DNA of 64,000 bases from JANQIO01 sp043513815 (GCA_043513815.1 CP121313.1:1984001-2048000), one strand, 5' to 3'. Positions 9,433 through 18,938 are shown, numbered from the stretch's first letter. Translations and numbers: made by a program. Notes: generated by a model not told the origin, from the sequence alone.

Positions 9433-9858
9433 ATGTCACTGGAACGCACCCTCTCAATCGTGAAGCCGGATGCCGTGGGCAAGAATGTGATTGGCGAAAT
9501 CTACAGCCGCTTTGAAAAGAATGGCCTGCGGATTGTCGCCGCCAAGATGCTGCGTCTGGACGAGGAAATGGCGGGGGGTTTTTACGCCGAGCACCGCGAG
9601 CGGCCGTTTTTTCCGGCGCTGATCGAATTCATGACGTCCGGTCCTGTCTGTGTGCAGGTACTGGAGGGCGAAGGCGCCGTCGCCAGGAACCGCGAACTCA
9701 TGGGGGCCACCAATCCGCAGGAAGCAGAGGCGGGCACCATTCGCGCCGACTTTGCCGAGTCCATCGACGCCAATGCCGTCCACGGCTCTGATTCTCCCGA
9801 ATCGGCGGCCCGGGAGATTGCCTACTTCTTCCAGGACAGTGAGATCTGCGAGCGCTAG
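9433..9858 (+). CDS. ndk: Nucleoside diphosphate kinase
   Basis: Balances nucleoside triphosphate pools by phosphate transfer through a phosphohistidine. The 141 aa length is standard. The catalytic His117 is in NAVHGSDSPESA, and the N-terminal ERTLSIVKPDAVGKN is typical. A TTGGAGA ribosome-binding sequence precedes the ATG. It heads the conserved ndk-rlmN-pilW-rodZ-ispG-hisS-yfgM-bamB-der order; rlmN begins 4 bp after its stop codon. Confidence 0.98.
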   Translation: MSLERTLSIVKPDAVGKNVIGEIYSRFEKNGLRIVAAKMLRLDEEMAGGFYAEHRERPFFPALIEFMTSGPVCVQVLEGEGAVARNRELMGATNPQEAEAGTIRADFAESIDANAVHGSDSPESAAREIAYFFQDSEICER

Positions 9859-9862
9859 GTTG

Positions 9863-10999
9863 ATGAGTGACGCCCCTGTCAATCTGCTGGGCCTGCCGCT
9901 GGCAAAGCTGCAGGCATTCTTCCAGGACATCGGGGAGAAGCCTTTCCGTGCCCAGCAGGTTCTCAAGTGGATGCATCACGCCGGCGTCACAGATTTCGAG
10001 GAAATGACCAACCTCAGCAAGTCCCTGCGTGAAAAGCTTGCCGACCTCGCCGAGGTGCGGCCGCCGGAGGTGGTGAGCCAGCAGGATTCCGAGGACGGAA
10101 CCCGGAAATGGGCGATTCGCGTTGACGGTGGCGGCCTGGTCGAGACCGTATTCATTCCTGACGGCCAGCGCGGCACACTGTGCGTATCGTCCCAGGTCGG
10201 TTGCAGCCTGGACTGCAGTTTCTGTTCTACCGGCAAGCAGGGATTTCAGCGTGACCTCAGCGCGGCGGAAATCATCGGGCAGGTGTGGCTGGCGATGAAA
10301 TCCTATGAGGCCTTCCAGAGTGGAAATGGCCGCAAGATCACCAACGTGGTGATGATGGGCATGGGCGAGCCACTGCTGAATTTCAATAACGTGGTCGACG
10401 CCATGGACCTGATGCTGGAAGACCTGGCTTATGGCATCTCCAAGCGCCGGGTGACCTTGAGTACTTCGGGCGTGGTTCCCATGCTCGACAAGCTCGCGGA
10501 CGTCAGCGAGGTTTCGCTGGCGGTGTCTCTGCATGCGCCCAATGATGCCCTGCGCAACGAGCTGGTGCCGATCAACCGCAAGTATCCGATCGATATGTTG
10601 CTCAAGAGTGCCCGTCAGTATATCGACCGGCAGAGCGACAAGAAGCGGGTAGTGACTATCGAGTACACGCTAATCGCTGGGGTCAATGACCGTCCGGAGC
10701 ACGCTCGCGAACTGGTGGAATTGCTGCGCGATTTTCCCTGCAAAATAAATTTGATTCCCTTTAACACATTTGCACAATCTGACTATCAGCGTCCTTCTGG
10801 AAACGCGGTTTCGCGTTTCTGGCAGGTGTTGGTGGATGCCGGTTTCATTGTCACTGTGCGCACCACCCGGGGTGATGATATCGACGCCGCCTGCGGCCAG
10901 CTGGTAGGGCAGGTGGTAGATCGCACCCGCCGCAGTGAACGCTACCGTGAGCAGCGTGCTGCCAGGGAGCAGGAAGAACAGGTGATCCAGTGGGGGTGA
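9863..10999 (+). CDS. rlmN: Dual-specificity 23S rRNA/tRNA adenine-C2 methyltransferase RlmN
   Basis: Radical SAM enzyme that makes 2-methyladenosine at A2503 of 23S rRNA and A37 of some tRNAs. The CX3CX2C cluster ligands are visible as CSLDCSFC (residues 114, 118, 121). The SAM GGE-like motif MMGMGEPLLNFNNV and the C-terminal acceptor cysteine in GDDIDAACGQL are also present. ATG 9863 gives 378 aa, matching the family, and begins MSDAPVNLLGLPL. An upstream in-frame extension overlapping ndk was rejected. It overlaps the next gene by 10 bp. Confidence 0.96.
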   Translation: MSDAPVNLLGLPLAKLQAFFQDIGEKPFRAQQVLKWMHHAGVTDFEEMTNLSKSLREKLADLAEVRPPEVVSQQDSEDGTRKWAIRVDGGGLVETVFIPDGQRGTLCVSSQVGCSLDCSFCSTGKQGFQRDLSAAEIIGQVWLAMKSYEAFQSGNGRKITNVVMMGMGEPLLNFNNVVDAMDLMLEDLAYGISKRRVTLSTSGVVPMLDKLADVSEVSLAVSLHAPNDALRNELVPINRKYPIDMLLKSARQYIDRQSDKKRVVTIEYTLIAGVNDRPEHARELVELLRDFPCKINLIPFNTFAQSDYQRPSGNAVSRFWQVLVDAGFIVTVRTTRGDDIDAACGQLVGQVVDRTRRSERYREQRAAREQEEQVIQWG

Positions 11000-11859
11000 A
11001 TGTGATTGAGTCAGCAAGCCGGCGACGGCAGCAGCCAGGTCGCTTCTGCTCCACGCGCGGGGTGGGCCTTACACTGTGTCTGCTGTTGTCGGCCTGTGTG
11101 ACTCAGAAGGAGAGCGTGTTTGATTCCAACCCCTCCCAGGAGGACGCACTACAGGCGCGAGTGGAGCTGGCGCGCAGCTATATTGGAGAAGGCAACTGGG
11201 ATGACGCCAAGCGCAACCTGAGAATGGCGCAACAGATTGACCCGGATTCCCCGGAAGTGGCCGAAGCCTTTGCCCTGGTCTACGAGCGCACGGGCGAATA
11301 CGAGCTTGCCGAGGAAAGCTTCAAGCGATCACTGGCGCTGCAGAAACAGTACAGTCGGGCGCGCAACAATTACGCTGCCTTCCTCTATTCTCGCGGTGTC
11401 TACGCCCAGCGCCGGGGGCGCAATGATGAAGCGCGCGAACGCATGGAAGAGGCCGAAAAACAGCTGCTGATTGTGGTCAAGGATACCCTGTACGATTCCC
11501 GCGCTCGCGCTTTCATCAACCTGGGCCTGGTGCAGGTGCAATTGGGCAAAGACGAAGAAGCGCGCGAGGCCTTCAACAGAGCGCTGGCCATGGATCGCGG
11601 CAACAGCTTCGCACTGCTGGAGCTCGCGCATATCGAGTACCGGGCAGGCAACTTCAGTCAGGCTGACCGTTATCTCGAGAATTACCGTCGCTTCCGTCGC
11701 CAGCAATCGCCCCGTGCCCTGTGGTTGGGTATACGCGTCGCCCGTGAACTGGAAGATCGTGACGCGGAAGCCAGTTACACGCTGGCTCTGCGGAACCTGT
11801 ATCCGGAGTCGGTGGAATACCGGGCGTATCAACAGGCGGTTCAGAATGGAGAACTCTGA
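10990..11859 (+). CDS. pilW: Type IV pilus biogenesis lipoprotein PilW/PilF (TPR)
   Basis: Outer-membrane TPR lipoprotein that helps the PilQ secretin assemble. A hydrophobic signal ends in the lipobox LLLSAC, with the lipidated Cys near residue 36. About six tetratricopeptide repeats follow, for example residues 54-87 and 88-121. The start is uncertain among closely spaced GTG codons at 10990, 10996 and 11002, all overlapping the end of rlmN or just after it. The neighbour order rlmN-pilW-rodZ is that of Pseudomonas. No other pilus gene is in the window. Confidence 0.88.
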   Translation: MGVNVIESASRRRQQPGRFCSTRGVGLTLCLLLSACVTQKESVFDSNPSQEDALQARVELARSYIGEGNWDDAKRNLRMAQQIDPDSPEVAEAFALVYERTGEYELAEESFKRSLALQKQYSRARNNYAAFLYSRGVYAQRRGRNDEARERMEEAEKQLLIVVKDTLYDSRARAFINLGLVQVQLGKDEEAREAFNRALAMDRGNSFALLELAHIEYRAGNFSQADRYLENYRRFRRQQSPRALWLGIRVARELEDRDAEASYTLALRNLYPESVEYRAYQQAVQNGEL

Positions 11860-12838
11860 AACAGCGCCGGAGCAGGAGACAACCCCCGGGCAGCGCCTGA
11901 GAGATGCCAGGGAAGCTGCCGGTATGTCTGCCCGGGAGATGGCTGATCGCCTGAACTGGCTGCCAGCCCATGTCGGTGCCATTGAGGCGGACAGTTTTGA
12001 TGAATTGCGCAGTGCCGCATTTGTACGCGGTTATTTGCGAGCCTATGCGCGAGCAGTTAGCCTTGATGAAGACGAGATTGTTGCGCTTTACGCAGTGATG
12101 CGCCCGGAAACTGCCGAGCACGCTCCCCGGTCTGCGTCGCCACCTCCGACCAGTTCGCCGAGCCAGAAAACCGGCATGTCCGTGGTGCTGGGTGTCACGG
12201 TGGCAGTGGCGGTGATCGCTGCGATCTGGTGGCAACAGCAGCGCCCGGAGCAGGAGCCGACAGCGGCTCCGAAAGCAGCACAAGCAGCGTCGGCTGATGC
12301 GGGCGCCGGCCTTTCAGCGAGCCAGGCTGACACTCCCATTGATCCCGCGCCGGAAACGGCTTCCTCGGTAGCGGCGACGACCCCGGTCACCTTCGCGGGC
12401 GATGAAGGCAATGCAGATAAAGTGTCCGCCAGCGAGCCTGGCCCTACAGCAGCAAATGAGGTCGCCAGCCCCGCCGCCAGCTCTACACCGACGGCAACTA
12501 TTGAGCCGCAGCCGGCACAGAGCGAGGCGGCGGCAACGCCATCACAGCCGGCCGCCGGCTCTGCGCCAGCGGCGGACAACGCGGCCATCGATGCCGACGG
12601 GGCGCTGCAATTCAGCTTCAGCGGTGATTGCTGGCTGGAAGTCCGCGACGGAGAGGGTCAGCTGATCTATGCTGACCTGAGAAGCGCGGGGGACACCCTC
12701 GGATTGGATGGCGTCCCCCCTTTTGAAATCCTTGCTGGCGACGCCGCCGCGGTCACCTTGCGCTACCGGGGTGAGCCGGTGGTGATGCAGACGCGCCCAG
12801 GCCGTGATACCGCCAGACTGACAGTAGGTGAGCCATGA
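11846..12838 (+). CDS. rodZ: Cytoskeleton protein RodZ-like
   Basis: Membrane-anchored cell-shape protein that links MreB filaments to the wall synthesis machinery. It has an N-terminal Cro/CI-type helix-turn-helix domain (about residues 14-85), one membrane segment (about residues 112-130, ending IAAIWW), a long Ala/Pro/Ser-rich periplasmic linker of about 115 residues, and a C-terminal DUF4115 beta domain (GDCWLEVRDGEGQLIY). The ATG at 11846 overlaps pilW by 14 bp and gives 330 aa. Its stop overlaps the ispG start codon (ATGA), so translation is probably coupled. Confidence 0.92.
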   Translation: MENSETAPEQETTPGQRLRDAREAAGMSAREMADRLNWLPAHVGAIEADSFDELRSAAFVRGYLRAYARAVSLDEDEIVALYAVMRPETAEHAPRSASPPPTSSPSQKTGMSVVLGVTVAVAVIAAIWWQQQRPEQEPTAAPKAAQAASADAGAGLSASQADTPIDPAPETASSVAATTPVTFAGDEGNADKVSASEPGPTAANEVASPAASSTPTATIEPQPAQSEAAATPSQPAAGSAPAADNAAIDADGALQFSFSGDCWLEVRDGEGQLIYADLRSAGDTLGLDGVPPFEILAGDAAAVTLRYRGEPVVMQTRPGRDTARLTVGEP

Positions 12839-13977
12839 AAACCGAATCGCCGATTAAACGCCGTAAGTCCCGCCAGATTCATGTAGGCGATGTTGCCGTT
12901 GGTGGTGATGCACCCATCAGCGTGCAGAGCATGACCAACACGGAAACCTGCGATGTCGACGCTACGGTCGCCCAGGTGCAGGCGATCCAGGAGGCGGGTG
13001 CCGACATTGTGCGGGTTTCTGTGCCCAGCCTCGATGCCGCCGAGGCTTTCCGGGAAATCCGCGCGCGTGTGAGCGTGCCCCTCGTAGCGGATATCCACTT
13101 TGATCATCATATAGCCTTGAAGGTTGCGGAGTATGGCGTTGACTGCCTGCGTATCAACCCCGGCAACATCGGGCGCGAGGAAAAGGTCCGCGAAGTTGTC
13201 GATAGCTGCCGCGACAAGGGCATACCCATTCGAATCGGTGTCAATGCGGGCTCGCTTGGCAAGGACCTGCAGCGCAAGTACGGCGAACCGAATGCCGAAG
13301 CGCTGGTCGAATCCGCCATGCGCAATGTCGATATTCTCGACAAGCTCGACTACCCGGACTTCAAGGTCAGCGTAAAGGCCTCGGAAGTCTTCATGGCGGT
13401 GGAGGCCTATCGCCTGCTGGCCACCCAGATTGAGCAGCCCCTGCATCTGGGCATTACCGAAGCGGGTGGCCTGCGGGGCGGCACGGTGAAATCTGCCGTC
13501 GGCATCGGCATGCTGTTGATGGACGGTATTGGCGACACCATCCGCATCTCCCTGGCCGCTGACCCGGTCGAAGAAGTCAAAGTGGGCTTCGAGATTCTGA
13601 AGAGCCTGAAACTGCGCACCAACGGTATCAACTTTATTGCCTGCCCGAGCTGCTCTCGACAGAATTTCGACGTCATTGGCACCATGAATAGTCTGGAGCA
13701 ACGTCTGGACGACATCCGCACGCCCATGGACGTGGCCGTTATAGGCTGCATCGTCAACGGCCCGGGGGAGGCACGAGAGGCCGACGTCGGTCTGACCGGG
13801 GCCACCCCCAATAACCTGATTTACGTGGGCGGCGAGCCGGATCATAAAATCAGCAATGAAGACTTCCTCGATCACCTGGAACAGGTCATACGTAACAAGG
13901 CTGCCGCCCTGGAAGCAGCACGTGGCGGTCTTGAGGGTCTCGACAAAGAGCCCGGCGACCTCATCGCCAAAGCCTGA
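12835..13977 (+). CDS. ispG: 4-hydroxy-3-methylbut-2-en-1-yl diphosphate synthase (flavodoxin)
   Basis: [4Fe-4S] enzyme of the MEP isoprenoid pathway that converts MEcPP to HMBPP. The protein has 380 aa with the TIM-barrel N-terminal half (SVQSMTNTETCDVDAT; ADIHFDHHIAL) and the C-terminal cluster-binding cysteines in FIACPSCSRQNFD and GCIVNGPGEA. The ATG overlaps the rodZ stop by 4 bp. As an Fe-S enzyme it must be supplied by a cluster assembly system that is not encoded in this window. Confidence 0.98.
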   Translation: MKTESPIKRRKSRQIHVGDVAVGGDAPISVQSMTNTETCDVDATVAQVQAIQEAGADIVRVSVPSLDAAEAFREIRARVSVPLVADIHFDHHIALKVAEYGVDCLRINPGNIGREEKVREVVDSCRDKGIPIRIGVNAGSLGKDLQRKYGEPNAEALVESAMRNVDILDKLDYPDFKVSVKASEVFMAVEAYRLLATQIEQPLHLGITEAGGLRGGTVKSAVGIGMLLMDGIGDTIRISLAADPVEEVKVGFEILKSLKLRTNGINFIACPSCSRQNFDVIGTMNSLEQRLDDIRTPMDVAVIGCIVNGPGEAREADVGLTGATPNNLIYVGGEPDHKISNEDFLDHLEQVIRNKAAALEAARGGLEGLDKEPGDLIAKA

Positions 13978-13987
13978 AGGACAAGCA

Positions 13988-15268
13988 GTGAACCCGATAC
14001 GCGCGATACGGGGGATGAATGACATCCTCCCCCAGGACAGTTACTTGTGGCAGCACCTCGAGCACGTGGTCCGCGAACTGCTAGACGGCTACGGCTATGG
14101 CGAGATTCGGCTGCCCATTGTCGAACAGACTCAGCTGTTCAGTCGCGCGATTGGCGAAGTGACCGATATCGTGGAAAAAGAGATGTACAGCTTTGAGGAC
14201 CGCAACGGCGATAGTCTGACCCTGCGGCCGGAAGGTACTGCCGGTTGTGTGCGAGCCTTCAACCAGCACGGCATGGCTGGCACCCAGCAGAAGCTCTGGT
14301 ACGCGGGCCCCATGTTCCGACACGAACGGCCCCAGCTCGGTCGCCAGCGGCAATTTCACCAGGTGGGCGTTGAAGTGTTTGGTACCGCCAGCGCCGATGT
14401 GGAGGCCGAACTGATCGCCTTGTCCGCACGCCTGTGGCGCAGGCTCGGCATCGCCGAGTCTGTGACGCTTGAACTCAATTCCCTGGGCAGCACTGAAAAC
14501 CGGGTCCGCTATCGCAAGGCATTGGTGAGCTACCTGGGTGAGCGTCGTGATGAGCTTGACGAGGACAGCCAGCGGCGGCTGGAGAGCAACCCGCTGCGAA
14601 TTCTCGACAGCAAGTCGGAGCAAACTCAGGCGCTCCTGGCTGCGGCGCCCTCCCTGCCGGATTTTCTGGATGAGGAGTCGCAAGAGCATTTCGCGCATCT
14701 CACGCAGCTGCTCGATGCGGCGGGCGTTAGCTATCGGCTCAATCCGCGCCTGGTGCGCGGCCTGGACTATTACAATCGCACGGTATTCGAGTGGGTCACC
14801 GACGCGCTGGGGGCGCAGGGCACTGTTTGTGCCGGCGGTCGTTACGATGGCCTGGTCGAACAACTGGGCGGGAAATCAACGCCCGGCGCCGGTTTTGCCA
14901 TGGGGCTGGAACGTCTGGTACTGCTGATGCAGGAGCTGGACGCGGCGCCCGCGCCCGCCAGCCAGGCTGATGTCTACCTGGTGGCGGTGGGAGCGGGGGC
15001 GGCGATCGCCGGTTTCGCACTGGGCGAATCGCTCAGGGACAGTCTGCCCGAACTGCGGCTGCAGGTTCACAGCGGTGGAGGCAGCTTCAAAAGCCAGATG
15101 AAGAAAGCTGATCGAAGCGGAGCCTCGCTGGCGCTGGTGATCGGCGAAAACGAGTTGGCCGCAGGCACGGTGGGCTTCAAGCCCCTGCGCGGCGGTGAGC
15201 AGCGAAGCGTGGCCCAGGATGCGCTCGCCAATGAACTGAAACACTTTTTTGCACACGAGGAACACTAG
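13988..15268 (+). CDS. hisS: Histidyl-tRNA synthetase
   Basis: Class II aminoacyl-tRNA synthetase. The GTG at 13988 gives 426 aa (E. coli 424) and starts MNPIRAIRGMNDILP. Motif 1 region, motif 2 (MFRHERPQLGRQRQFHQVGVE), the histidine-specific LVRGLDYYNRTVFEW segment, motif 3 (GFAMGLERL) and a C-terminal anticodon-binding domain are in order. A longer frame back to 13856 overlaps ispG and lacks family similarity. The last base of its stop is the first base of the next GTG. Confidence 0.98.
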   Translation: MNPIRAIRGMNDILPQDSYLWQHLEHVVRELLDGYGYGEIRLPIVEQTQLFSRAIGEVTDIVEKEMYSFEDRNGDSLTLRPEGTAGCVRAFNQHGMAGTQQKLWYAGPMFRHERPQLGRQRQFHQVGVEVFGTASADVEAELIALSARLWRRLGIAESVTLELNSLGSTENRVRYRKALVSYLGERRDELDEDSQRRLESNPLRILDSKSEQTQALLAAAPSLPDFLDEESQEHFAHLTQLLDAAGVSYRLNPRLVRGLDYYNRTVFEWVTDALGAQGTVCAGGRYDGLVEQLGGKSTPGAGFAMGLERLVLLMQELDAAPAPASQADVYLVAVGAGAAIAGFALGESLRDSLPELRLQVHSGGGSFKSQMKKADRSGASLALVIGENELAAGTVGFKPLRGGEQRSVAQDALANELKHFFAHEEH

Positions 15269-15945
15269 TGGACACCTATCGTACTGAGGAAGAACAGGTC
15301 GAAGCCCTGAAGAACTGGTGGGGCGAGAACGGCCGTTCAACCATATTCGCTGTGGCGCTGGCGCTGGCGGCAGGCTTTGGCTGGCAGGGCTGGCAGAGCT
15401 ACCAGCAGGAGCAGTCCGAAGCGGCATCACTGCTCTATGAAGAGATGATGGAATTCGTCGGGCAGGGTACCGAGACCTCCCAGGTAGAGTCACTGAAGAC
15501 GCTGGGTGAACGTCTCAAGGCAGACTTCCCGGCCTCCAGCTATGCTCAGTTCGCCGCTCTGCACCTGGCCCGTATCGCGGTGGCGGAAGACCGTCTGCAA
15601 GACGCTGAGTCGGAGCTGCGCTGGGTATTGACCCAGGGCCCGGTCTCGGAAGTGGCGCTGCTGGCGGAACTCCGCCTGGCGCGGGTGATGGCGGCGCGCG
15701 GGGAATCCCAGGCAGCGCTGGACATTCTCGCGGCTGCGGATCCGGGTGCCTACGCTGCCGCCTATGCCGAGGCGGAGGGCGATATTTACCTGGATATTGG
15801 CGATAACGATGCGGCGATTGCCGCCTACGAACGCGCCCTGGGCCTGGCGGCAGCCAGTGACGGCGGCGCCAGTGAGGCGCTGCGCCTCAAGCTGAGTGCG
15901 CTGACGCCGATTCCGGCCCGCGAGCTTGCGGCCGCGGAGCAATAA
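15268..15945 (+). CDS. yfgM: YfgM family periplasmic chaperone/ancillary translocon protein
   Basis: Single-pass inner-membrane protein with a periplasmic TPR-like domain, associated with SecYEG and PpiD in E. coli. It has 225 aa with the typical N-terminus YRTEEEQVEALKNWWGENG, a membrane helix at about residues 24-43, then helical repeats. The GTG start overlaps the hisS stop by one base, and its own stop overlaps the bamB ATG by one base. Position between hisS and bamB is the conserved one. Confidence 0.93.
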   Translation: MDTYRTEEEQVEALKNWWGENGRSTIFAVALALAAGFGWQGWQSYQQEQSEAASLLYEEMMEFVGQGTETSQVESLKTLGERLKADFPASSYAQFAALHLARIAVAEDRLQDAESELRWVLTQGPVSEVALLAELRLARVMAARGESQAALDILAAADPGAYAAAYAEAEGDIYLDIGDNDAAIAAYERALGLAAASDGGASEALRLKLSALTPIPARELAAAEQ

Positions 15946-17126
15946 TGAGGCCCCTGGCAAAAGCCCTCCTGACGGCACAGCTGCTGTTGCTCTGCACGGC
16001 ATGTTCCACGCTGGAGAACTGGTTTGGCAGCAAGCCCGATGACACCCGTGCGCCCGCTGACCTGTTGGATATTGCTAAAGAAGTCGATATCAAGACCCTT
16101 TGGAGTACCGGCGTTGGCAAGGGCCAGGGCGACGGTTTTTATCGCCTGCAGCCGGTGCTGGACGGTGCGCGGATCTTCGCGGCGGGCAGTGACGGCACAG
16201 TGGTCGCGCTCAACAGCGAAACCGGCAAGCGCCTTTGGCGGGAAGACCTTGACCAGGAGATTAGCGGCGGCGTTGGTGTCGGCAGCGACATGCTGCTGGT
16301 TGGCACCAGCGACGGCAAGGTGATTGCGCTGTCGGACGCGGATGGTTCCCTGCTGTGGACCAGCCAGTTGCAAGGGGAGATTTTGGCGCCACCGCAGACC
16401 AACGGGCGCGTGGTGGTGGTGCAAAGTTACAACGGCAAGCTGCATGGCCTGGACGCCAGCGACGGTTCTGAGCTGTGGGTGTACGACAGTAACCTGCCGG
16501 TGCTGACACTGCGCGGCACCAGCACGCCGATCATTTTTGAGCGTTTTGCCATAGCCGCGTTCGGCAATGGCCGGGTGGTGGCACTGGACCTCAACACCGG
16601 CGCGGTACGTTGGGAAGCCAGGGTCGCCATCGCCCAGGGGCGTTCGGAAATCGATCGCATCGTCGATATCGATGGCAACATGCTGCTGGCGCCGCCGCTG
16701 CTGTGGGCGGTCAGTTACCAGGGCCGACTGGCGGCCATTGATCTGGCCAGCGGCCGCAAGCTGCGTCAGGAGGAAGTGTCCAGCTACGTGGGTCTGGACC
16801 AGGGCTTCGGCAATATTTATGTGACTGAGGAATCCGGCACCGTGATCGCCTTCCTGCGTAACAGTGGCGGGGTGCGCTGGGAGCAGGGCGACCTGTCCTT
16901 CCGGCAGCTCAGTTCGCCGCGCGCCATCAAGGGCTATGTGGCGGTGGCAGACTTCCGCGGCTATGTGCACTTCCTGTCGCAGGTGGATGGCCGCATCGTG
17001 GGGCGCACGCGCACCGACGGAGATGGTGTGCGCGCCGACATGATCGCCCGGGACGACGTGCTTTACGTGTTTGGCAACAGCGGCAAACTGACCGCACTCA
17101 GGGTCACAGCCCGGGATGCAGGGTGA
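15945..17126 (+). CDS. bamB: Outer membrane protein assembly factor BamB
   Basis: Lipoprotein subunit of the BAM complex that inserts beta-barrel proteins in the outer membrane. Signal peptide ends at the lipobox LLCTAC (Cys near residue 21). An eight-bladed PQQ-type beta-propeller follows, seen as repeats such as GTVVALNSETGKRLWRED, GKVIALSDADGSLLW, GKLHGLDASDGSELW and GRVVALDLNTGAVRWE. Length 393 aa is normal. Its stop overlaps the der start by 4 bp. Confidence 0.97.
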   Translation: MRPLAKALLTAQLLLLCTACSTLENWFGSKPDDTRAPADLLDIAKEVDIKTLWSTGVGKGQGDGFYRLQPVLDGARIFAAGSDGTVVALNSETGKRLWREDLDQEISGGVGVGSDMLLVGTSDGKVIALSDADGSLLWTSQLQGEILAPPQTNGRVVVVQSYNGKLHGLDASDGSELWVYDSNLPVLTLRGTSTPIIFERFAIAAFGNGRVVALDLNTGAVRWEARVAIAQGRSEIDRIVDIDGNMLLAPPLLWAVSYQGRLAAIDLASGRKLRQEEVSSYVGLDQGFGNIYVTEESGTVIAFLRNSGGVRWEQGDLSFRQLSSPRAIKGYVAVADFRGYVHFLSQVDGRIVGRTRTDGDGVRADMIARDDVLYVFGNSGKLTALRVTARDAG

Positions 17127-18523
17127 TACCGGTTATCGCCCTGGTGGGGCGTCCCAATGTCGGCAAGTCAACGCTCTTCAATCGGCTGACCCGAAGCCGC
17201 GACGCTCTGGTGGCGGATTTCCCGGGGCTTACCCGGGATCGCAAATACGGTGAGGCCCGGCACCAGGAGCAGCGTTTCATCGTGATCGACACCGGTGGTA
17301 TCACCGGTGAAGAGCAGGGCATTGACTCCCATATGGCTGACCAGTCCATGGCTGCCGTTGAAGAAGCCGATGCCGTCCTGTTGATGGTGGACGCCCGCGC
17401 CGGCCTGACGGCCGGTGACGAGGACCTGGTGAGATACCTGCGCCGCCGCAGCAAACCCTTCCATCTGGTGGTCAACAAGATTGACGGCATAGACGAAGAC
17501 TCGGTGCTGCCGGATTTCTATGCCCTGGGGGTCCAGCACCTGCACCCGGTGGCCGCCAGTCACGGCCGCGGCGTCAAGGCGATGCTGGACGATGTACTGG
17601 CCGCTTTTATCATCGATGCCGAATCCGAAGCGCAGAAAGATGACGGCTCGGTGCGGGTGGCGATTATCGGTCGGCCCAATGTCGGCAAGTCCACTTTGGT
17701 CAACCGCCTGCTGGGCGAGGATCGGGTGGTGGTCTTCGACCAGCCCGGCACGACGCGCGACAGTATCTATATCGGCTACCAACGCGACGAGCAGCACTAC
17801 ACCCTGATCGACACTGCCGGGGTGCGTCGGCGCAAGAACGTCAAGGAAGTTGTGGAAAAGTTCTCTATCGTCAAGACCCTGAAGGCTATCGACGACGCCC
17901 ACGTGGTAGTGCTGGTGATGGACGCCAGTGAGGGCCTTGTCGAACAGGATCTGCACCTGCTGGGCCAGGCCATCGACGCCGGCCGTGGCCTGGTGCTGGC
18001 TCTGAACAAGTGGGACGGCATGGATAGCGACGACAAGCAGCGCGTGCGCTACGAGCTTGACCGACGGTTGAAGTTCATCGACTACGCCGACATTCACTTT
18101 ATCTCTGCGCTGCACGGGACCGGGGTGGGGCATCTGTACAAGAGTATTGATGCTGCCTACGACTCCGCGACCCGTAAGCTCTCGACCAACAAGCTGACCC
18201 GAATTCTCGAGGATGCGGTGACGGACCACGAGCCGCCGATGATCAACGGCCGCCGTATCAAGCTGCGCTACGCCCACGCCGGTGGCCAGAATCCGCCGCT
18301 GATTATTATTCACGGCAACCAGACCGGCAAAGTGCCGGCTTCGTACCAGCGCTATCTGGAGAAAATCTTTCGCCGCGAGCTGGATCTTTCAGGGACTCCG
18401 GTCCGGGTAGAGTTCCGCACTGGCGAAAACCCCTATGCCGGTAAACGCAATCAGCTGACCCAGCGGCAGGTCTCGCGCAAGCGCCGCATGATGAAGCATG
18501 TGAAGAAAAACAAGCGCCGCTAG
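17123..18523 (+). CDS. der: Ribosome biogenesis GTPase Der (EngA)
   Basis: Essential GTPase with two tandem G domains, needed for 50S assembly. First domain: GRPNVGKSTLFN at residues 8-19, DTGG and NKID. Second domain: GRPNVGKSTLVN near residue 184, DTAG, NKWD. A C-terminal KH-like domain follows and a basic tail (RKRRMMKHVKKNKRR). The start is the GTG at 17123, inside the bamB stop. It closes the coupled run; the globin gene starts 7 bp after its stop. Confidence 0.98.
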   Translation: MIPVIALVGRPNVGKSTLFNRLTRSRDALVADFPGLTRDRKYGEARHQEQRFIVIDTGGITGEEQGIDSHMADQSMAAVEEADAVLLMVDARAGLTAGDEDLVRYLRRRSKPFHLVVNKIDGIDEDSVLPDFYALGVQHLHPVAASHGRGVKAMLDDVLAAFIIDAESEAQKDDGSVRVAIIGRPNVGKSTLVNRLLGEDRVVVFDQPGTTRDSIYIGYQRDEQHYTLIDTAGVRRRKNVKEVVEKFSIVKTLKAIDDAHVVVLVMDASEGLVEQDLHLLGQAIDAGRGLVLALNKWDGMDSDDKQRVRYELDRRLKFIDYADIHFISALHGTGVGHLYKSIDAAYDSATRKLSTNKLTRILEDAVTDHEPPMINGRRIKLRYAHAGGQNPPLIIIHGNQTGKVPASYQRYLEKIFRRELDLSGTPVRVEFRTGENPYAGKRNQLTQRQVSRKRRMMKHVKKNKRR

Positions 18524-18530
18524 TTCAGCC

Positions 18531-18938
18531 ATGAACGCACCTGCCAGGACTTCCATCGCCACCTGTGATCTCGATAGTCGGGAGCAGATTGCCGAGTTTG
18601 TCGACCAGTTCTATGCGCAACTGCTTGAGGACCCGGTGCTGGCGCCGATTTTCCTGGATGTGGCTGCCGTTGACCTGCAAGTGCACAAACCCCACATTGT
18701 CGATTACTGGTGCAAACTGTTGCTGGGCGATGCCAGCTACCAGCGTCATACCATGAATATTCATCGCAACCTGCATGACAAGCGGGCCCTGGAAGCGGCT
18801 GATTTCGAGCGCTGGGTGGGTTTTTTCGAGCGCACGGTGAATGCCCGCTGGCGGGGTGAAAAAGCAGACCGCGCCCGGCGTATTGCCCGCACCATTGCCG
18901 ACAACATGCAGCAGAGCTTCCTTAACTCATTGAAATAG
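18531..18938 (+). CDS. Group III truncated hemoglobin
   Basis: Small haem protein (135 aa) of the TrHb3 class, whose members bind O2 or NO; the exact role in this organism is unknown. Group III features seen: FVDQFYAQLLEDPVLAPIF in the A-B helices, HKPHIVDYWCKLLLG in the E region, and a probable proximal His78 in MNIHRNLH, followed by FERWVGFFERTV. It lies 7 bp after der and could be read through from that operon. It is a plausible nitrosative-stress gene, which is inference. Confidence 0.88.
   Translation: MNAPARTSIATCDLDSREQIAEFVDQFYAQLLEDPVLAPIFLDVAAVDLQVHKPHIVDYWCKLLLGDASYQRHTMNIHRNLHDKRALEAADFERWVGFFERTVNARWRGEKADRARRIARTIADNMQQSFLNSLK

Noticed and set aside
10990..12838. A larger type IV pilus locus
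   Set aside because: Only pilW is present, in its usual housekeeping position between rlmN and rodZ.
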